Below, piece by piece: positions 16,929 to 25,939 of a stretch of 50,757 bases of DNA; the first letter of the stretch is position 1, and every line of letters starts with the position of its first letter. Under the pieces are notes generated by a model that was not told the DNA's origin, did not search any database, and was given only the letters and a program-made list of their open reading frames with translations. The translations under genes and the position numbers were made by a program. This DNA is from UBA11957 sp963603285 (GTDB taxonomy: Bacteria > Bacillota > Clostridia > Lachnospirales > Lachnospiraceae), in the NCBI GenBank assembly GCA_963603285.1, contig CAVCMG010000020.1:1-50757 (forward strand). Reading direction: 5' to 3'.

Positions 16929-19256
16929 TTATTCCACATTTTTCAATGCATCTGTCATCGGCACTTTCTTGATTCTGCGGTATTCCAGTGCAGCCACAAC
17001 CGCATACGTTACAATACCAAGCGCAAACATTTCTGGATAGATCAACGGATCCATATACACCTCGATCCAGCCATTCATCATAATCTTGATACAGAATTCA
17101 AATACCACCCGGATCAGCGTTCCCTCGATAGGCAGACTGATCAGAATAAACAGCACGACCATAATCGTCGTAGACAGGATATATAACCGGCTGATCTCAC
17201 CATTGTTATATCCCAGAATCTTCGTCATGGAAATCGCCTGCCCGTTTTTCTCAATAATGATCTTTGACAGCAGATATACCAGTACCACAAAAATCAGCAC
17301 GGCAAAGCCCTCGACCAGATACATCATACTGCCCATAGATTTTAACAACTGACGGGACACCTTGGTCATGGCATCCAGATCGATCACAGAACCGACATAG
17401 CTTTCATCGATATCCGTGATCTCTGTATCAGAGAAATACCCGCCAAAATAGCTGCTGCCCAGATCAAAGGTCTGGTTTAAGTATTCTCTGCTCATAAACA
17501 GCGCCAGCGTACTGCTGTAATCATACACACCCGTAATGGTGAAGGTGTACTCATCGGATTCATATTTTTCCTTCAGAGTGATCGTATCGCCAATCTTCAG
17601 ATCGTATTTATCACGGAACGCCGAGGTCATATAAACCTCATCGCCCTCCGGTTGCAGATCCACATACCGGCTGTCCGGTTCAATACCGTACAGCAGGACT
17701 TCCTCGCTCTTCATCAGCTCGTTGGACGGTTCGGTCTGTAGCGAATATGCGCTGAATTTCTCCGCATCCGGATTATCCGTTTCCACGCCGTTCATATACT
17801 GCAGCATATGGAACATGCTTTCCAGCTTCCGGTCATCGTTCATCGCATTTTCCGGTACGGACATCATATACTGGTATTTACTCAGCATACTGTCCTCGAT
17901 CGTATCCTGATAATGCTGCAGTGCTGACGGGAATACCATACCGAAGATCAAAAGCAGGTTGGCAAACAGAATACCCACAAACAATACGATATAATTGCTC
18001 ATATTCTGGAAGATCACACGCAGCCGGAACCGCATGAAAAACGGCAGATGATGACTCAGACGCAGGGCCCGCTTCTGTTTTTTACGGCTCAGATCTCTTC
18101 GCAGGAATTTTAACGGCGACAGCTGCAGCTTTCTGGTCAGCGTCAGTACATTGATCAGAAACATTAAGATCACAGGGATCACCGTTGTTTTTACAAAGGC
18201 ATCGGCATTCCATACCGTGACAAAGGTTGGCAGACTGTAGCTTCCATAATACATACCTGCACATATATCCTTTATCACCGTATAGCCCAGAATATTACCA
18301 ATTCCGGCACCGATCAGCGTCACGAGCACCGGCATCGTTGCGTAATGCAGCACAAGCTCCCGCCTCGTATAACCAGAGGCACGCAGCGTACCGATCACTG
18401 ATGCTTCCTTTGTGATCGTATTGGAGATTGTCACGCTGAAAACAAAAGCCATGATCACGATCACAATATACAGGAGTACGACCATCATGGCCTTATCGGA
18501 TCCCATATCCTCGCCGGTAAACTGGATCGCCTGATTCAGATAGCAGGGCACATACTCTTCCAAGGTCACTTCTTTGACCAGCAGATCCCGGAAATCATCG
18601 GCCCATTCTTTTTCCTGTATATCATCCGCTGGTTTCTGCGAATATTTCCAGGCATAACACCAGGTAAGGTCATCTTTGGTATAAGAAGAAAAATTCTCTT
18701 CGTTAACGATACCCACGCCAAATTTCAACGAATCAAACATCGTATCGTTATTGTCGGAAAACAGACAGCTGTAATCAGAAAGTGCAACCAGACCTGTGAC
18801 TTTCCAGTATTTCGTGCTGTTCTGTATCGTGTCACCGACTTTCAGACCATTGTTATCGGCATACATACGGTCAATGGCAATCTCGTCGGGCTGGACAGGC
18901 AATGCACCATCCATCAGGCACACGCCGTTGACATCGTTTCTTTCCTTATATATACGCATGGTGCTGCCATTATCCAGAGCCTCTTCGGCATAAAACATTT
19001 CATACAATGTATTGCCACTCCCGGAAACGGCTTTCTTCTGCGCACGGTTCATTTCCTTTTCTGTAACGAAATGTCCGTCTTCTATGTTGTATTTTTCAAA
19101 ACCATCGTTGTAGGCCAGAAGCATACTGTTATCTGCCACCAGAAAGCCTGATACGAAACCGATCGTCGTTACCAGCAAAATAAAGATAACGATATATTTT
19201 CCCAGCTCCGTTTTCATTTCCCTGAGCAGACGTTTATGTAATGGGTTCTTTCTCAT
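16929..19256 (-). CDS. FtsX-like ABC transporter permease
   Basis: A 775-residue permease with the FtsX/MacB layout duplicated. It has an N-terminal membrane helix (residues about 20-40), a large extracellular domain, three helices with a family-type motif (GTLRASGYTRRELVLHY), then a second helix, a second extracellular domain (about 460-620) and three C-terminal helices (TKILGYNNGEISRLYI). The upstream ATPase ends 3 bases before, so the pair is co-transcribed. Such systems export peptides or lipids, or act mechanically across the envelope. The substrate is unknown. Confidence 0.88.
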   Translation of the reverse strand: MRKNPLHKRLLREMKTELGKYIVIFILLVTTIGFVSGFLVADNSMLLAYNDGFEKYNIEDGHFVTEKEMNRAQKKAVSGSGNTLYEMFYAEEALDNGSTMRIYKERNDVNGVCLMDGALPVQPDEIAIDRMYADNNGLKVGDTIQNSTKYWKVTGLVALSDYSCLFSDNNDTMFDSLKFGVGIVNEENFSSYTKDDLTWCYAWKYSQKPADDIQEKEWADDFRDLLVKEVTLEEYVPCYLNQAIQFTGEDMGSDKAMMVVLLYIVIVIMAFVFSVTISNTITKEASVIGTLRASGYTRRELVLHYATMPVLVTLIGAGIGNILGYTVIKDICAGMYYGSYSLPTFVTVWNADAFVKTTVIPVILMFLINVLTLTRKLQLSPLKFLRRDLSRKKQKRALRLSHHLPFFMRFRLRVIFQNMSNYIVLFVGILFANLLLIFGMVFPSALQHYQDTIEDSMLSKYQYMMSVPENAMNDDRKLESMFHMLQYMNGVETDNPDAEKFSAYSLQTEPSNELMKSEEVLLYGIEPDSRYVDLQPEGDEVYMTSAFRDKYDLKIGDTITLKEKYESDEYTFTITGVYDYSSTLALFMSREYLNQTFDLGSSYFGGYFSDTEITDIDESYVGSVIDLDAMTKVSRQLLKSMGSMMYLVEGFAVLIFVVLVYLLSKIIIEKNGQAISMTKILGYNNGEISRLYILSTTIMVVLFILISLPIEGTLIRVVFEFCIKIMMNGWIEVYMDPLIYPEMFALGIVTYAVVAALEYRRIKKVPMTDALKNVE

Positions 19257-19259
19257 CTC

Positions 19260-19958
19260 TTACCACTCCAGTTCATCTGCGGGGATTTTCTTTTCATTCA
19301 GATAATTTTTCAGGATCTGACCGTCACGGAGACGTACAACCCGGTCTGCCATGTCCTTGATCGCGTCGTTATGCGTTACCATGATGATGGTATTGCCATA
19401 TTTCTGGTTGACGGTCTCGATCAGACGCAGGATATCCTTGGACGTATGATAATCCAACGCACCGGTGGGCTCGTCACAGAGCAGGATATCCGGATTTTTG
19501 ACGATGGCACGGCCGATGGCGGTTCGCTGCTGCTGACCGCCAGACAGCTGATTGGGCAGCTTGTTACGGTGCTCATAAAGTCCCAGTGTATGTAAAAGCT
19601 CGTCGACGTCGAGCGGTTTGTCACTTAAGTAGGCACCAACTTCGATATTCTCCCGTACGGTAAGGTTGGGAATCAGATTGTACATCTGGAAGATGTAGCC
19701 GAGGTGCTTGCGCCGGTACAGGGTCAGAGCTTTTTCTTTCATGTTCCCCATGCCTTCGCCCTGGATCAGGATATCGCCTTCATCGGGGGTGTCGATACCA
19801 CCGATAATATTTAATAAAGTAGATTTTCCGGAACCGGAAGGGCCAAGGAGGACACAGAACTCGCCTTTTTCGATGGTGAGCTGGATGCCGCGGAGGACTT
19901 CGATGCGGTTGTCGCCCTGGCCGAAAGATTTTTTGATGTTGTGGATTTCCATGAACAT
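19260..19958 (-). CDS. ABC transporter ATP-binding protein, MacB/LolD type
   Basis: The 232-residue ATPase has Walker A GPSGSGKSTLLN, a Q-loop at YIFQMYNLIPNLT, the signature LSGGQQQRTAIGRA, Walker B ILLCDEPTGALD and the H-loop VTHN. It is the energy subunit for the FtsX permease downstream. The start may be 19958 or the ATG two codons in; AAAGGAG is a rather long 14 bases upstream. No sensor kinase or TetR gene accompanies the operon, unlike many bacitracin-type exporters. Confidence 0.93.
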   Translation of the reverse strand: MFMEIHNIKKSFGQGDNRIEVLRGIQLTIEKGEFCVLLGPSGSGKSTLLNIIGGIDTPDEGDILIQGEGMGNMKEKALTLYRRKHLGYIFQMYNLIPNLTVRENIEVGAYLSDKPLDVDELLHTLGLYEHRNKLPNQLSGGQQQRTAIGRAIVKNPDILLCDEPTGALDYHTSKDILRLIETVNQKYGNTIIMVTHNDAIKDMADRVVRLRDGQILKNYLNEKKIPADELEW

Positions 19959-20055
19959 GGTTAGGGTTGGCTCTCCTTTATTATATGCAGTTATTGTTTA
20001 TTAGTTTGCGCTAATAGTATGGCATTGTGGTTCTCGTTTGTCAATGGGGAGGGGC

Positions 20056-20276
20056 GGAAAAATCCGGCGTTTTCATGGGTTTGAGGCTGCAAGGTGTGTT
20101 TCAAAACAGTGCAACGCTTCGCCAAGCTAAGTGCCAACTTCATCTAATGCGCTCGCTAAAGCGGGCTCGCGCATAAGATTACGTAGGCACTGGATCTTGT
20201 CGAAGCTAAAAACGCACTTTAATTGTTTTGAAACACACCTTGCAGCCTCAAACCCATGAAACCGCCGGATTTTTCC
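20056..20276. repeat. 221-base palindromic element with 53-bp arms
   Basis: The arms 20056-20108 and 20224-20276 are inverted copies matching at 52 of 53 positions. The interior continues as an imperfect palindrome (AGTGC, GCTTCG, CAAG, AGTGCC and ATCTAATGCGC each have a partner) down to a central CGCTAAAGCG. It lies in the 342-base gap between the ABC operon and the dehydrogenase. Its sequence is unrelated to the palindrome at 8293 but the plan is the same. Confidence 0.85.
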
Positions 20277-20300
20277 TGTTTACCGAGAATAAGTTACTTA

Positions 20301-21263
20301 TTATTTATGCAGATTGTACTCATGACGTTTTTTTGCTTTCTCATTATACTCTCGGACGATGTCGCAGGAGTGGTTGAGGGAGGTCTGTTCTTCGTCGGTG
20401 AGGGGGAGTTCGAGGATCATTTCCACGCCGTTGCGGCCGATGAGGGCGGGGACGCCGATCATGAGGCCGGTCTGGTTGTACTGGCCGTTTAAAACGGTGG
20501 ATACGGGGAGGACGCGGTGTTCATCGTAGAGGACAGCTTTGCAGAGGTCGGCTACGGCGGCGCCGATACCAAATTCGGTGCTTCCTTTTCCGATGACGAT
20601 TTCCATGCCGATCTGGTGGGTCCGGGCTTCTAAAAGCTCACGGGTGATATTGCCGAAGCGGGCGGGATTTTCTTTCTGAAGCTTTAAGAGCTTTTCGCCG
20701 CCGATGCGGATCTGGGACATGGGTACCATGGAGGAATCGCCATGCTCGCCGAGGGCATAGCAGGTGACACTCTTCATGTCGACACCGGCCAGTTCGCTGA
20801 TGGTACGGCGCAGTCTTGCGGAGTCAAGGGATGTGCCGGTACCGAAGATCTTTTCTGCGGGATAATCATACTGTACGCGGAAATACTGGGCGATCACATC
20901 ACAGGGATTGGAGATGGAGATGATGATGCCCTGAAATTTTGTCTGCTTCATATTTTTGATAACTTCATCCATGATATCTACAGAAAAGTCCAGCATATCC
21001 AGTCTCGTCTGTCCGGGACGTCTGGAAATACCTACGGCATTGACCAGAATATCCGCCTCATCCAGATCACTGTAATCTCCGGCACGGACGATTGTCTGCC
21101 GCGGCAGAAAGGCTGTGGCATCCGCCACATCCTTTGCCTGTGCATCTGCCTTGTCCTTTTCCACATCGATCAGCACGATCTCCCGGCAAATACTGCTGTA
21201 TGCCAGATTCATGGCACATAAAGCCCCTACATGTCCGGCTCCAAGAATAACTATTTTACTCAT
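20301..21263 (-). CDS. L-lactate/L-malate dehydrogenase family protein
   Basis: This 320-residue NAD-dependent 2-hydroxyacid dehydrogenase has an N-terminal Rossmann motif (ILGAGHVGA), SISNPCDVI, the subunit motif GTGTSLDSARLRR and the catalytic His in GEHGDSSMVPMS. The specificity loop reads ISRRPGQTR. Residue 81, equivalent to position 102 of lactate dehydrogenase, is Arg rather than Gln, which in this family usually favours oxaloacetate/malate over pyruvate/lactate. I therefore leave the substrate open. Start 21263 follows a modest GGGAAAG site. Confidence 0.85.
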   Translation of the reverse strand: MSKIVILGAGHVGALCAMNLAYSSICREIVLIDVEKDKADAQAKDVADATAFLPRQTIVRAGDYSDLDEADILVNAVGISRRPGQTRLDMLDFSVDIMDEVIKNMKQTKFQGIIISISNPCDVIAQYFRVQYDYPAEKIFGTGTSLDSARLRRTISELAGVDMKSVTCYALGEHGDSSMVPMSQIRIGGEKLLKLQKENPARFGNITRELLEARTHQIGMEIVIGKGSTEFGIGAAVADLCKAVLYDEHRVLPVSTVLNGQYNQTGLMIGVPALIGRNGVEMILELPLTDEEQTSLNHSCDIVREYNEKAKKRHEYNLHK

Positions 21264-21344
21264 ATTTTCTTTCCCTTTTCTTCTTATTTTTACAGGACAG
21301 CTTTCCTGCAACTGCCCTGTTATATACCGTATCCGGTTATATTT

Positions 21345-21563
21345 TTATGCCACAACATTTTTCACGATACCGATCACAGCACCGATGAGCAACAGTGGAA
21401 ATGCCAGCTTGATCAGCCCTCCGACCACCAGACAGATCAGAATCAGCGGGAAAAATACAACGGTAAACATTACCTTTCCCAGACCCCAGGCCATCCTTAC
21501 GGCGAATACGATCATATTGCCGAAAAAGGCCAGCAGACAGATACCAAACAATAATGTCAACAT
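21345..21563 (-). CDS. Small membrane protein, 72 residues
   Basis: The protein is almost wholly hydrophobic, with two predicted helices (residues about 3-22 and 33-65) separated by a short RMAWGLGK loop. GAGGAAG lies six bases before ATG 21563, and a hairpin (CCTGCC/GGCAGG) stands just upstream. I do not recognise the family. It precedes the dehydrogenase on the same strand with an 81-base gap, so co-transcription is possible. Confidence 0.6.
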   Translation of the reverse strand: MLTLLFGICLLAFFGNMIVFAVRMAWGLGKVMFTVVFFPLILICLVVGGLIKLAFPLLLIGAVIGIVKNVVA

Positions 21564-21787
21564 AATAACTTCCTCTTTTCTCCTGCCAGCGGCAGGCTAT
21601 AGCTTTTGCATATGTTTACGCTACCCCCATATTAGCTTTTTTTCCGGCGCTTCGCAACACTGCGTTTCTACTCTTCACAAATCTTTCCGAACTTTATAAT
21701 TTTTTTCCTTTTCAGTACAGTCTGTGCTATACTGGTATGCAGTACTATATCTGTGGAAGAATACATTTTTGTGGAGGCATACTGCGT

Positions 21788-22462
21788 ATGAGTAACTTTT
21801 TCAATATGGACAGTCCATTCTTTTCATTTATGAGCCGGCTGGCCGATATCGTTATTTTAAATCTTCTCTATATTATATGCTGTCTGCCGGTCTTTACCGT
21901 CGGCGCAGCTACATCTGCCCTGTACTATCAGGTTATGAAGATGTCCAAAAATGAAGAGAGCTACGTTTTCCGCAGCTTTTTCAAAGCATTCCGTGAGAAT
22001 TTCAAAAAGGCCACGCTGTCCTGGCTGATCCTGCTGGTGATCGCTATCCTGCTGGTTCTGGATCTGTACCTTGCACCGGCCCTTGGCAGCGACACCGTAG
22101 TCAACGGTTTCCGTGTCATCTGCTACGTGGCCTGTCTTTTATGGCTGATCACCTTTTCGTATACCTTTGCCCTGTTTTCCAAGTTTGAAAACACGATAAA
22201 GAATACGCTGCAGAATGCGATCCTGATGGGAATCCGCCACCTGCCCTTTACCCTGCTGATTTTGCTTTTGAATATCAGCCCGGTACTGGTGATCATGCTG
22301 CTGCCGCAGTACTTTGGTATCGAGCTGCTTTTGCTGCTCTTATTCTGGTTTTCCGGTGTTGCCTATATCAATGGGCTGCTCTTTCACCGGATTTTTGCCG
22401 TATATATTCCGGCAGAAACACCCTCTGAAGACAGCACGGACAGTACAGGAGAAGAAGCATGA
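21788..22462 (+). CDS. YesL/DUF624-family membrane protein
   Basis: The 224-residue protein has the family N-terminus NMDSPFFSFMSRLADIVILN, followed by about five membrane helices. YesL proteins are usually encoded in carbohydrate-uptake loci next to ABC sugar transporters and AraC or two-component regulators; their function is unknown. Start 21788 is chosen because the family motif begins there; GTGGAGG stands about a dozen bases upstream. The stop overlaps the next start by four bases (ATGA), so it is coupled with the AraC gene. No sugar transporter is adjacent. Confidence 0.85.
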   Translation: MSNFFNMDSPFFSFMSRLADIVILNLLYIICCLPVFTVGAATSALYYQVMKMSKNEESYVFRSFFKAFRENFKKATLSWLILLVIAILLVLDLYLAPALGSDTVVNGFRVICYVACLLWLITFSYTFALFSKFENTIKNTLQNAILMGIRHLPFTLLILLLNISPVLVIMLLPQYFGIELLLLLLFWFSGVAYINGLLFHRIFAVYIPAETPSEDSTDSTGEEA

Positions 22463-23319
22463 TCATCACAAAATCAGAAATCACCCTGTCCCCGGCCTTT
22501 CCGTTCAAGCTGGAACACCGGACGCTTCTGCCCGAGGATAACCGTCCGGATCATTACCACTGGCATTCCTGCTTTGAGATCACCTATATCGTCAGCGGAC
22601 AGGCCCGGTACTTTGTCAACGGCGATACCTATGTCGTATCCGATGGGGACATCATCCTTTTTAATAATATTGAGCCGCACGGCTGGGAGGTTTTACAGCC
22701 ACTGACGCTGATCGTTATGATGTTCCAGCCAGAGCTGATCGCCAACGGCTTCGCCCTGCTCGACTACGATTATCTGGAGCCATTTCTGGAACGGGGTACG
22801 AATTTTAAAAACGTCCTGCCCGCCTGTGAACAGGTAACCAAAGACATCCACCAGCTGCTTTTAGATATCTCCGAAGAGGACGAGATCCACACGGTCGGCT
22901 ACCAGCTGATGATCAAAGCCAATATTTTAAAGATCCTGACTCTTCTGATCCGTCATTCCCAGAACAGCCAGAAGCCGGATCGTCTGCTGTCCAGAAAAGC
23001 TCTGGAAATGAAGCGTCTTTCCAGTGTCTTTGATTATATCAACCAGCATTATACCGAACGTCTGACCCTTGCAGAGGCCGCGGAGATGGCCTTTATGAGT
23101 CCCAACTACTTTTCACAGTATTTTAAAAAGGTGACCGGTCAGACCTTCAGCGACTACTTAAGCGTTCTTCGCATCAAAAAGGCGCAAGAGCTTTTAAAAA
23201 ACAGTGACAAGAGCGTTATCGACATCGCCATGGCCTGCGGTTTCCGCAACATGTCCAACTTTTACCGTATGTACAAAAAGCATACCGGCACGACGCCCAA
23301 TGCCACGGAAGGGAAATAA
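22459..23319 (+). CDS. AraC-family regulator with cupin domain
   Basis: A 286-residue regulator. The N-terminal cupin has the HYHWHSCFEITYIVSG and VSDGDIILFNNIEPHGWE strands, and the C-terminal DNA-binding part has AEAAEMAFMSPNYFSQYFKKV and SVIDIAMACGFRNMSNFYRMYKK. It is translationally coupled to yesL. The highly expressed-looking URO-D gene 187 bases downstream, on the same strand but behind a terminator, is a possible target; the ligand is unknown. Confidence 0.9.
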   Translation: MIITKSEITLSPAFPFKLEHRTLLPEDNRPDHYHWHSCFEITYIVSGQARYFVNGDTYVVSDGDIILFNNIEPHGWEVLQPLTLIVMMFQPELIANGFALLDYDYLEPFLERGTNFKNVLPACEQVTKDIHQLLLDISEEDEIHTVGYQLMIKANILKILTLLIRHSQNSQKPDRLLSRKALEMKRLSSVFDYINQHYTERLTLAEAAEMAFMSPNYFSQYFKKVTGQTFSDYLSVLRIKKAQELLKNSDKSVIDIAMACGFRNMSNFYRMYKKHTGTTPNATEGK

Positions 23320-23373
23320 TACCGCCAGATCCGGCATGGCCCTGTCACATAAAAAGCGGAAAATAATACACAA

Positions 23374-23412
23374 AAAAGCAGAATTTTCAGAAGAAAATCC
23401 CTGCTTTTTTTC
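23374..23412 (+). terminator. Terminator of yesL-araC
   Basis: An AAAGCAG...CTGCTTT stem with an inner ATTTTC/GAAAAT helix is followed by TTTTTTT. Confidence 0.75.
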
Positions 23413-23506
23413 GTATCATAAACACAGCAAAACAAAGTACAAATACATCTGCTGCGCCACTGCGGCAGATACCGCATGAACACATTTTCATTGGAGGGTT
23501 ACGATC

Positions 23507-24727
23507 ATGAATCTTGAGAACAGCCGCTATAAAAAAGACTGGGCAAAATGCAAAGAGAAATGGACAAACTACTGGAAACACTGCAACACCGGACGTCCGC
23601 TGATGCATGTCATCTGCCGTAAACCGGATATTGAGCAGTACTTCGATGGCACACCGGCTACGGACAGCTACAAAGAGCAGATCTGCCAGGGCCGTTACTA
23701 TAATCTTCCGAAGGAGCTTCTCTGGAAAGACATGGAAGATAAATACCAGAACGCAGAGCGTATGGTTGCCCGCTACCGTTACTTCTGCGAGCATCATGAA
23801 TTCCTTGGCGAGAGCTACCCGAACTTAAACATCGACTTCGGACCGGGTTCCTTAGCCGCATACCTTGGCTGTGATATCGGTTTCAACGAGGATACCATCT
23901 GGTTCATCCCGTGCTACGAGGACTGGGATGATGTACCGGATTTCAAATTTGACCCGGACAACAAATGGTTCAAAAAACACATCGAGCTGGCCAAAGAGTG
24001 TAAAAAGCTGGCCGGTGATGATTTCTATGTAGATATGCCGGACCTGATGGAGAACATTGATACTCTGGCCTCCATGCGTGGTGCACAGGAGATCATGTAC
24101 GATCTGATGGATGAGGAAGAAACCATCCATGAGCGTGTAAATCAGGTAACCAACCTGTACTATGAATACTACAACCGTTTCTACGATATCGTAAAGGACG
24201 ACGAAGGCGGCAACTCCTACACCGTATTCCAGGTATGGGGCCCAGGCAAGACTGTCAAGCTGCAGTGTGACTCTTCCGCTATGATCGGACCGGATACCTT
24301 CCGTGAGTTCATCCAGCCGTCCCTGATCGAGCAGGCAAAGCATGCTGACAACGTACTGTACCATCTGGATGGTAAAGAGTGTATCCGTCATATGGATGCC
24401 CTGATGGAGATCGACGGTATCGATGCCCTGCAGTGGACAAGTGGTGATGCCGGCCCGGACGGTACTCTGGAAGACTGGGATGTTATCTACGATAAAGCTA
24501 TCGCAGCAGGCAAATCCCTGTGGATCAAGGTGTACACCGGCGAATTCGAAGACTGGATCAAGAACTGTGACCGTCTGGTTAAGAAATACGGTTCCCACAG
24601 TATGTATCTGATGTTCCCGGAGATGAGCCTGGAGCAGGGTCAGAAGCTGATCGCTTACGCAGAAGAAAACTGGAGCGATGTCAAAGGTACATACTGCGAA
24701 GAGTTGGAAGCAAAGAGAGCAAAATAA
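23507..24727 (+). CDS. URO-D superfamily protein, function unassigned
   Basis: A 406-residue member of the uroporphyrinogen decarboxylase-like TIM-barrel group. Marks are GPGSLAAYLGC, VFQVWGPGKTVKLQCDSSAMIGPDTFREF, and a C-terminal VLYHLDGKECIRHMDALMEIDG strand where HemE-like and methyltransferase members carry active-site residues. The place of the MtaA-type His-x-Cys zinc pair reads His-Leu-Asp, so a corrinoid methyltransferase role is not supported. It has GGAGGG at ideal spacing, a strikingly uniform codon choice and a strong terminator, which suggests high expression. It is probably controlled by the AraC protein upstream. Confidence 0.75.
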   Translation: MNLENSRYKKDWAKCKEKWTNYWKHCNTGRPLMHVICRKPDIEQYFDGTPATDSYKEQICQGRYYNLPKELLWKDMEDKYQNAERMVARYRYFCEHHEFLGESYPNLNIDFGPGSLAAYLGCDIGFNEDTIWFIPCYEDWDDVPDFKFDPDNKWFKKHIELAKECKKLAGDDFYVDMPDLMENIDTLASMRGAQEIMYDLMDEEETIHERVNQVTNLYYEYYNRFYDIVKDDEGGNSYTVFQVWGPGKTVKLQCDSSAMIGPDTFREFIQPSLIEQAKHADNVLYHLDGKECIRHMDALMEIDGIDALQWTSGDAGPDGTLEDWDVIYDKAIAAGKSLWIKVYTGEFEDWIKNCDRLVKKYGSHSMYLMFPEMSLEQGQKLIAYAEENWSDVKGTYCEELEAKRAK

Positions 24728-24743
24728 ATACAGAATTGTTACA

Positions 24744-24784
24744 GACAGGATTGTTTTTCAAGCGAAAGCAATCCTGTCTTTTTT
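24744..24784 (+). terminator. Terminator of the URO-D gene
   Basis: A 10-bp perfect stem, GACAGGATTG/CAATCCTGTC (24744-24753, 24769-24778), is followed by TTTTTT. Confidence 0.9.
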
Positions 24785-25052
24785 ACGAGTATTTGCCGTA
24801 AAATCTTTCATATATGCTGCTTTTTGCGTATTTACCATTCTGGCAAAATACCTAAACCACAAGGCCTGGATGCAAAAAATATGCTATTCTGTAAAAACTT
24901 CTTAATAATTTATTAGGATTCTTTAAAGTGGATTGATTTTTTCAAAAAACGTATTATAATTCCACCTGTAAAGAAAAATCCCGTGCTGCTTCTGCATAGG
25001 ATATACAGACATTATCTGAAGAGAAAGATTTTTGAGAAAAGGAGGTTCGCTT

Positions 25053-25724
25053 ATGCGTCACGTGAAAAGTTTCCTGCAAAAATATCCACATTGGCGTATG
25101 CTTTTATACTGGCCGGTTTTCGGACTGTTATTTCTGCTGGCGGAGCGAGGCAATATACATGCCACCTATTATCAGATGCATTGTGGACTGGATGACGTGA
25201 TTCCCTTCTGCGAATATTTTGTGATTCCTTACCTGTTCTGGTTTGTCTATATGATCGGCATGCATATTTATCTGTTCTTTAAAGACGGTGAAGAATTCAC
25301 CTATATGATGCGTTTTATCATCCTGACCTACTCGGCCGGACTGATCATGTTTTATCTGTTCCCTACCTACCAGAATTTACGTCCGACGACCTTTGCCCAT
25401 GACAATATCCTGACACAGATCATGGCACATTTTTATCAGTTTGACACCCCGACAGATGTATGTCCGTCACTCCATGTCGTCGGCTCTCTGGCCGTTACCT
25501 TTGCCGGACTGCACTGTAAGAGATTGAAAGCGATCGGCTGGAAGGTTTTCTTCATCCTTTCCGGTATACTGATCAGTATTTCGACCCTGTTTGTCAAACA
25601 GCACTCCGCACTGGATGTCGGTGCCGGACTGATCATCGCCATCGGTGCTTGGTATCTCGTATATGCACAGGCTAAGGACACAGCATCGGAACGTACGCTG
25701 GTACATAATAAGACAGAATACTAA
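25053..25724 (+). CDS. PAP2-family membrane phosphatase
   Basis: The 223-residue protein has about five or six membrane helices. The phosphatase motifs are CPSLHVVGSL, matching the PSxH motif, and STLFVKQHSALDV, matching the SxxxxxHxxxD motif, so both catalytic His residues are present. The upstream KxxxxxxRP motif is less clear (RPTTFAHDN region). It would dephosphorylate a lipid phosphate such as phosphatidate or undecaprenyl pyrophosphate on the outer face of the membrane. ATG 25053 has AGGAGG eight bases upstream. It is monocistronic with its own terminator. Confidence 0.85.
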   Translation: MRHVKSFLQKYPHWRMLLYWPVFGLLFLLAERGNIHATYYQMHCGLDDVIPFCEYFVIPYLFWFVYMIGMHIYLFFKDGEEFTYMMRFIILTYSAGLIMFYLFPTYQNLRPTTFAHDNILTQIMAHFYQFDTPTDVCPSLHVVGSLAVTFAGLHCKRLKAIGWKVFFILSGILISISTLFVKQHSALDVGAGLIIAIGAWYLVYAQAKDTASERTLVHNKTEY

Positions 25725-25745
25725 ATCATAAACCATAAGATACAC

Positions 25746-25780
25746 AAAACACTCAGACTTGCATCTGGGTGTTTTTTATT
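25746..25780 (+). terminator. Terminator of the PAP2 gene
   Basis: AAAACAC-T-CAGA pairs with TCTG-G-GTGTTTT (25746-25757, 25764-25775) and is followed by TT. Confidence 0.85.
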
Positions 25781-25925
25781 ATGCGAGCAACGAGCCAAAG
25801 TCCGTGCTTGCACGAGACCTTGGCGACTGCTGCGATAACCATGAGAAACTCGCGGAGCGTGTTTCTTATGGTTGCCCGGCATATAAGAAAACAGAGCGCA
25901 GCATCTGTACCACGCTCTGTTTATA
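25781..25925. repeat. Cluster of imperfect palindromes
   Basis: GCCAAAGTCCGTGC pairs imperfectly with GCACGAGACCTTGGC around 25794-25825, with partial matches further out. AACCATGAGAAAC pairs with GTTTCTTATGGTT (about 25838-25875, 12 of 13). ACAGAGCG/CGCTCTGT (25891-25898, 25913-25920) followed on the minus strand by TTTCTTAT is a terminator for the BCCT operon. The first two look like a dispersed-repeat type of element. Confidence 0.55.
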
Positions 25926-25939
25926 CTTTCTAAAAGGCT

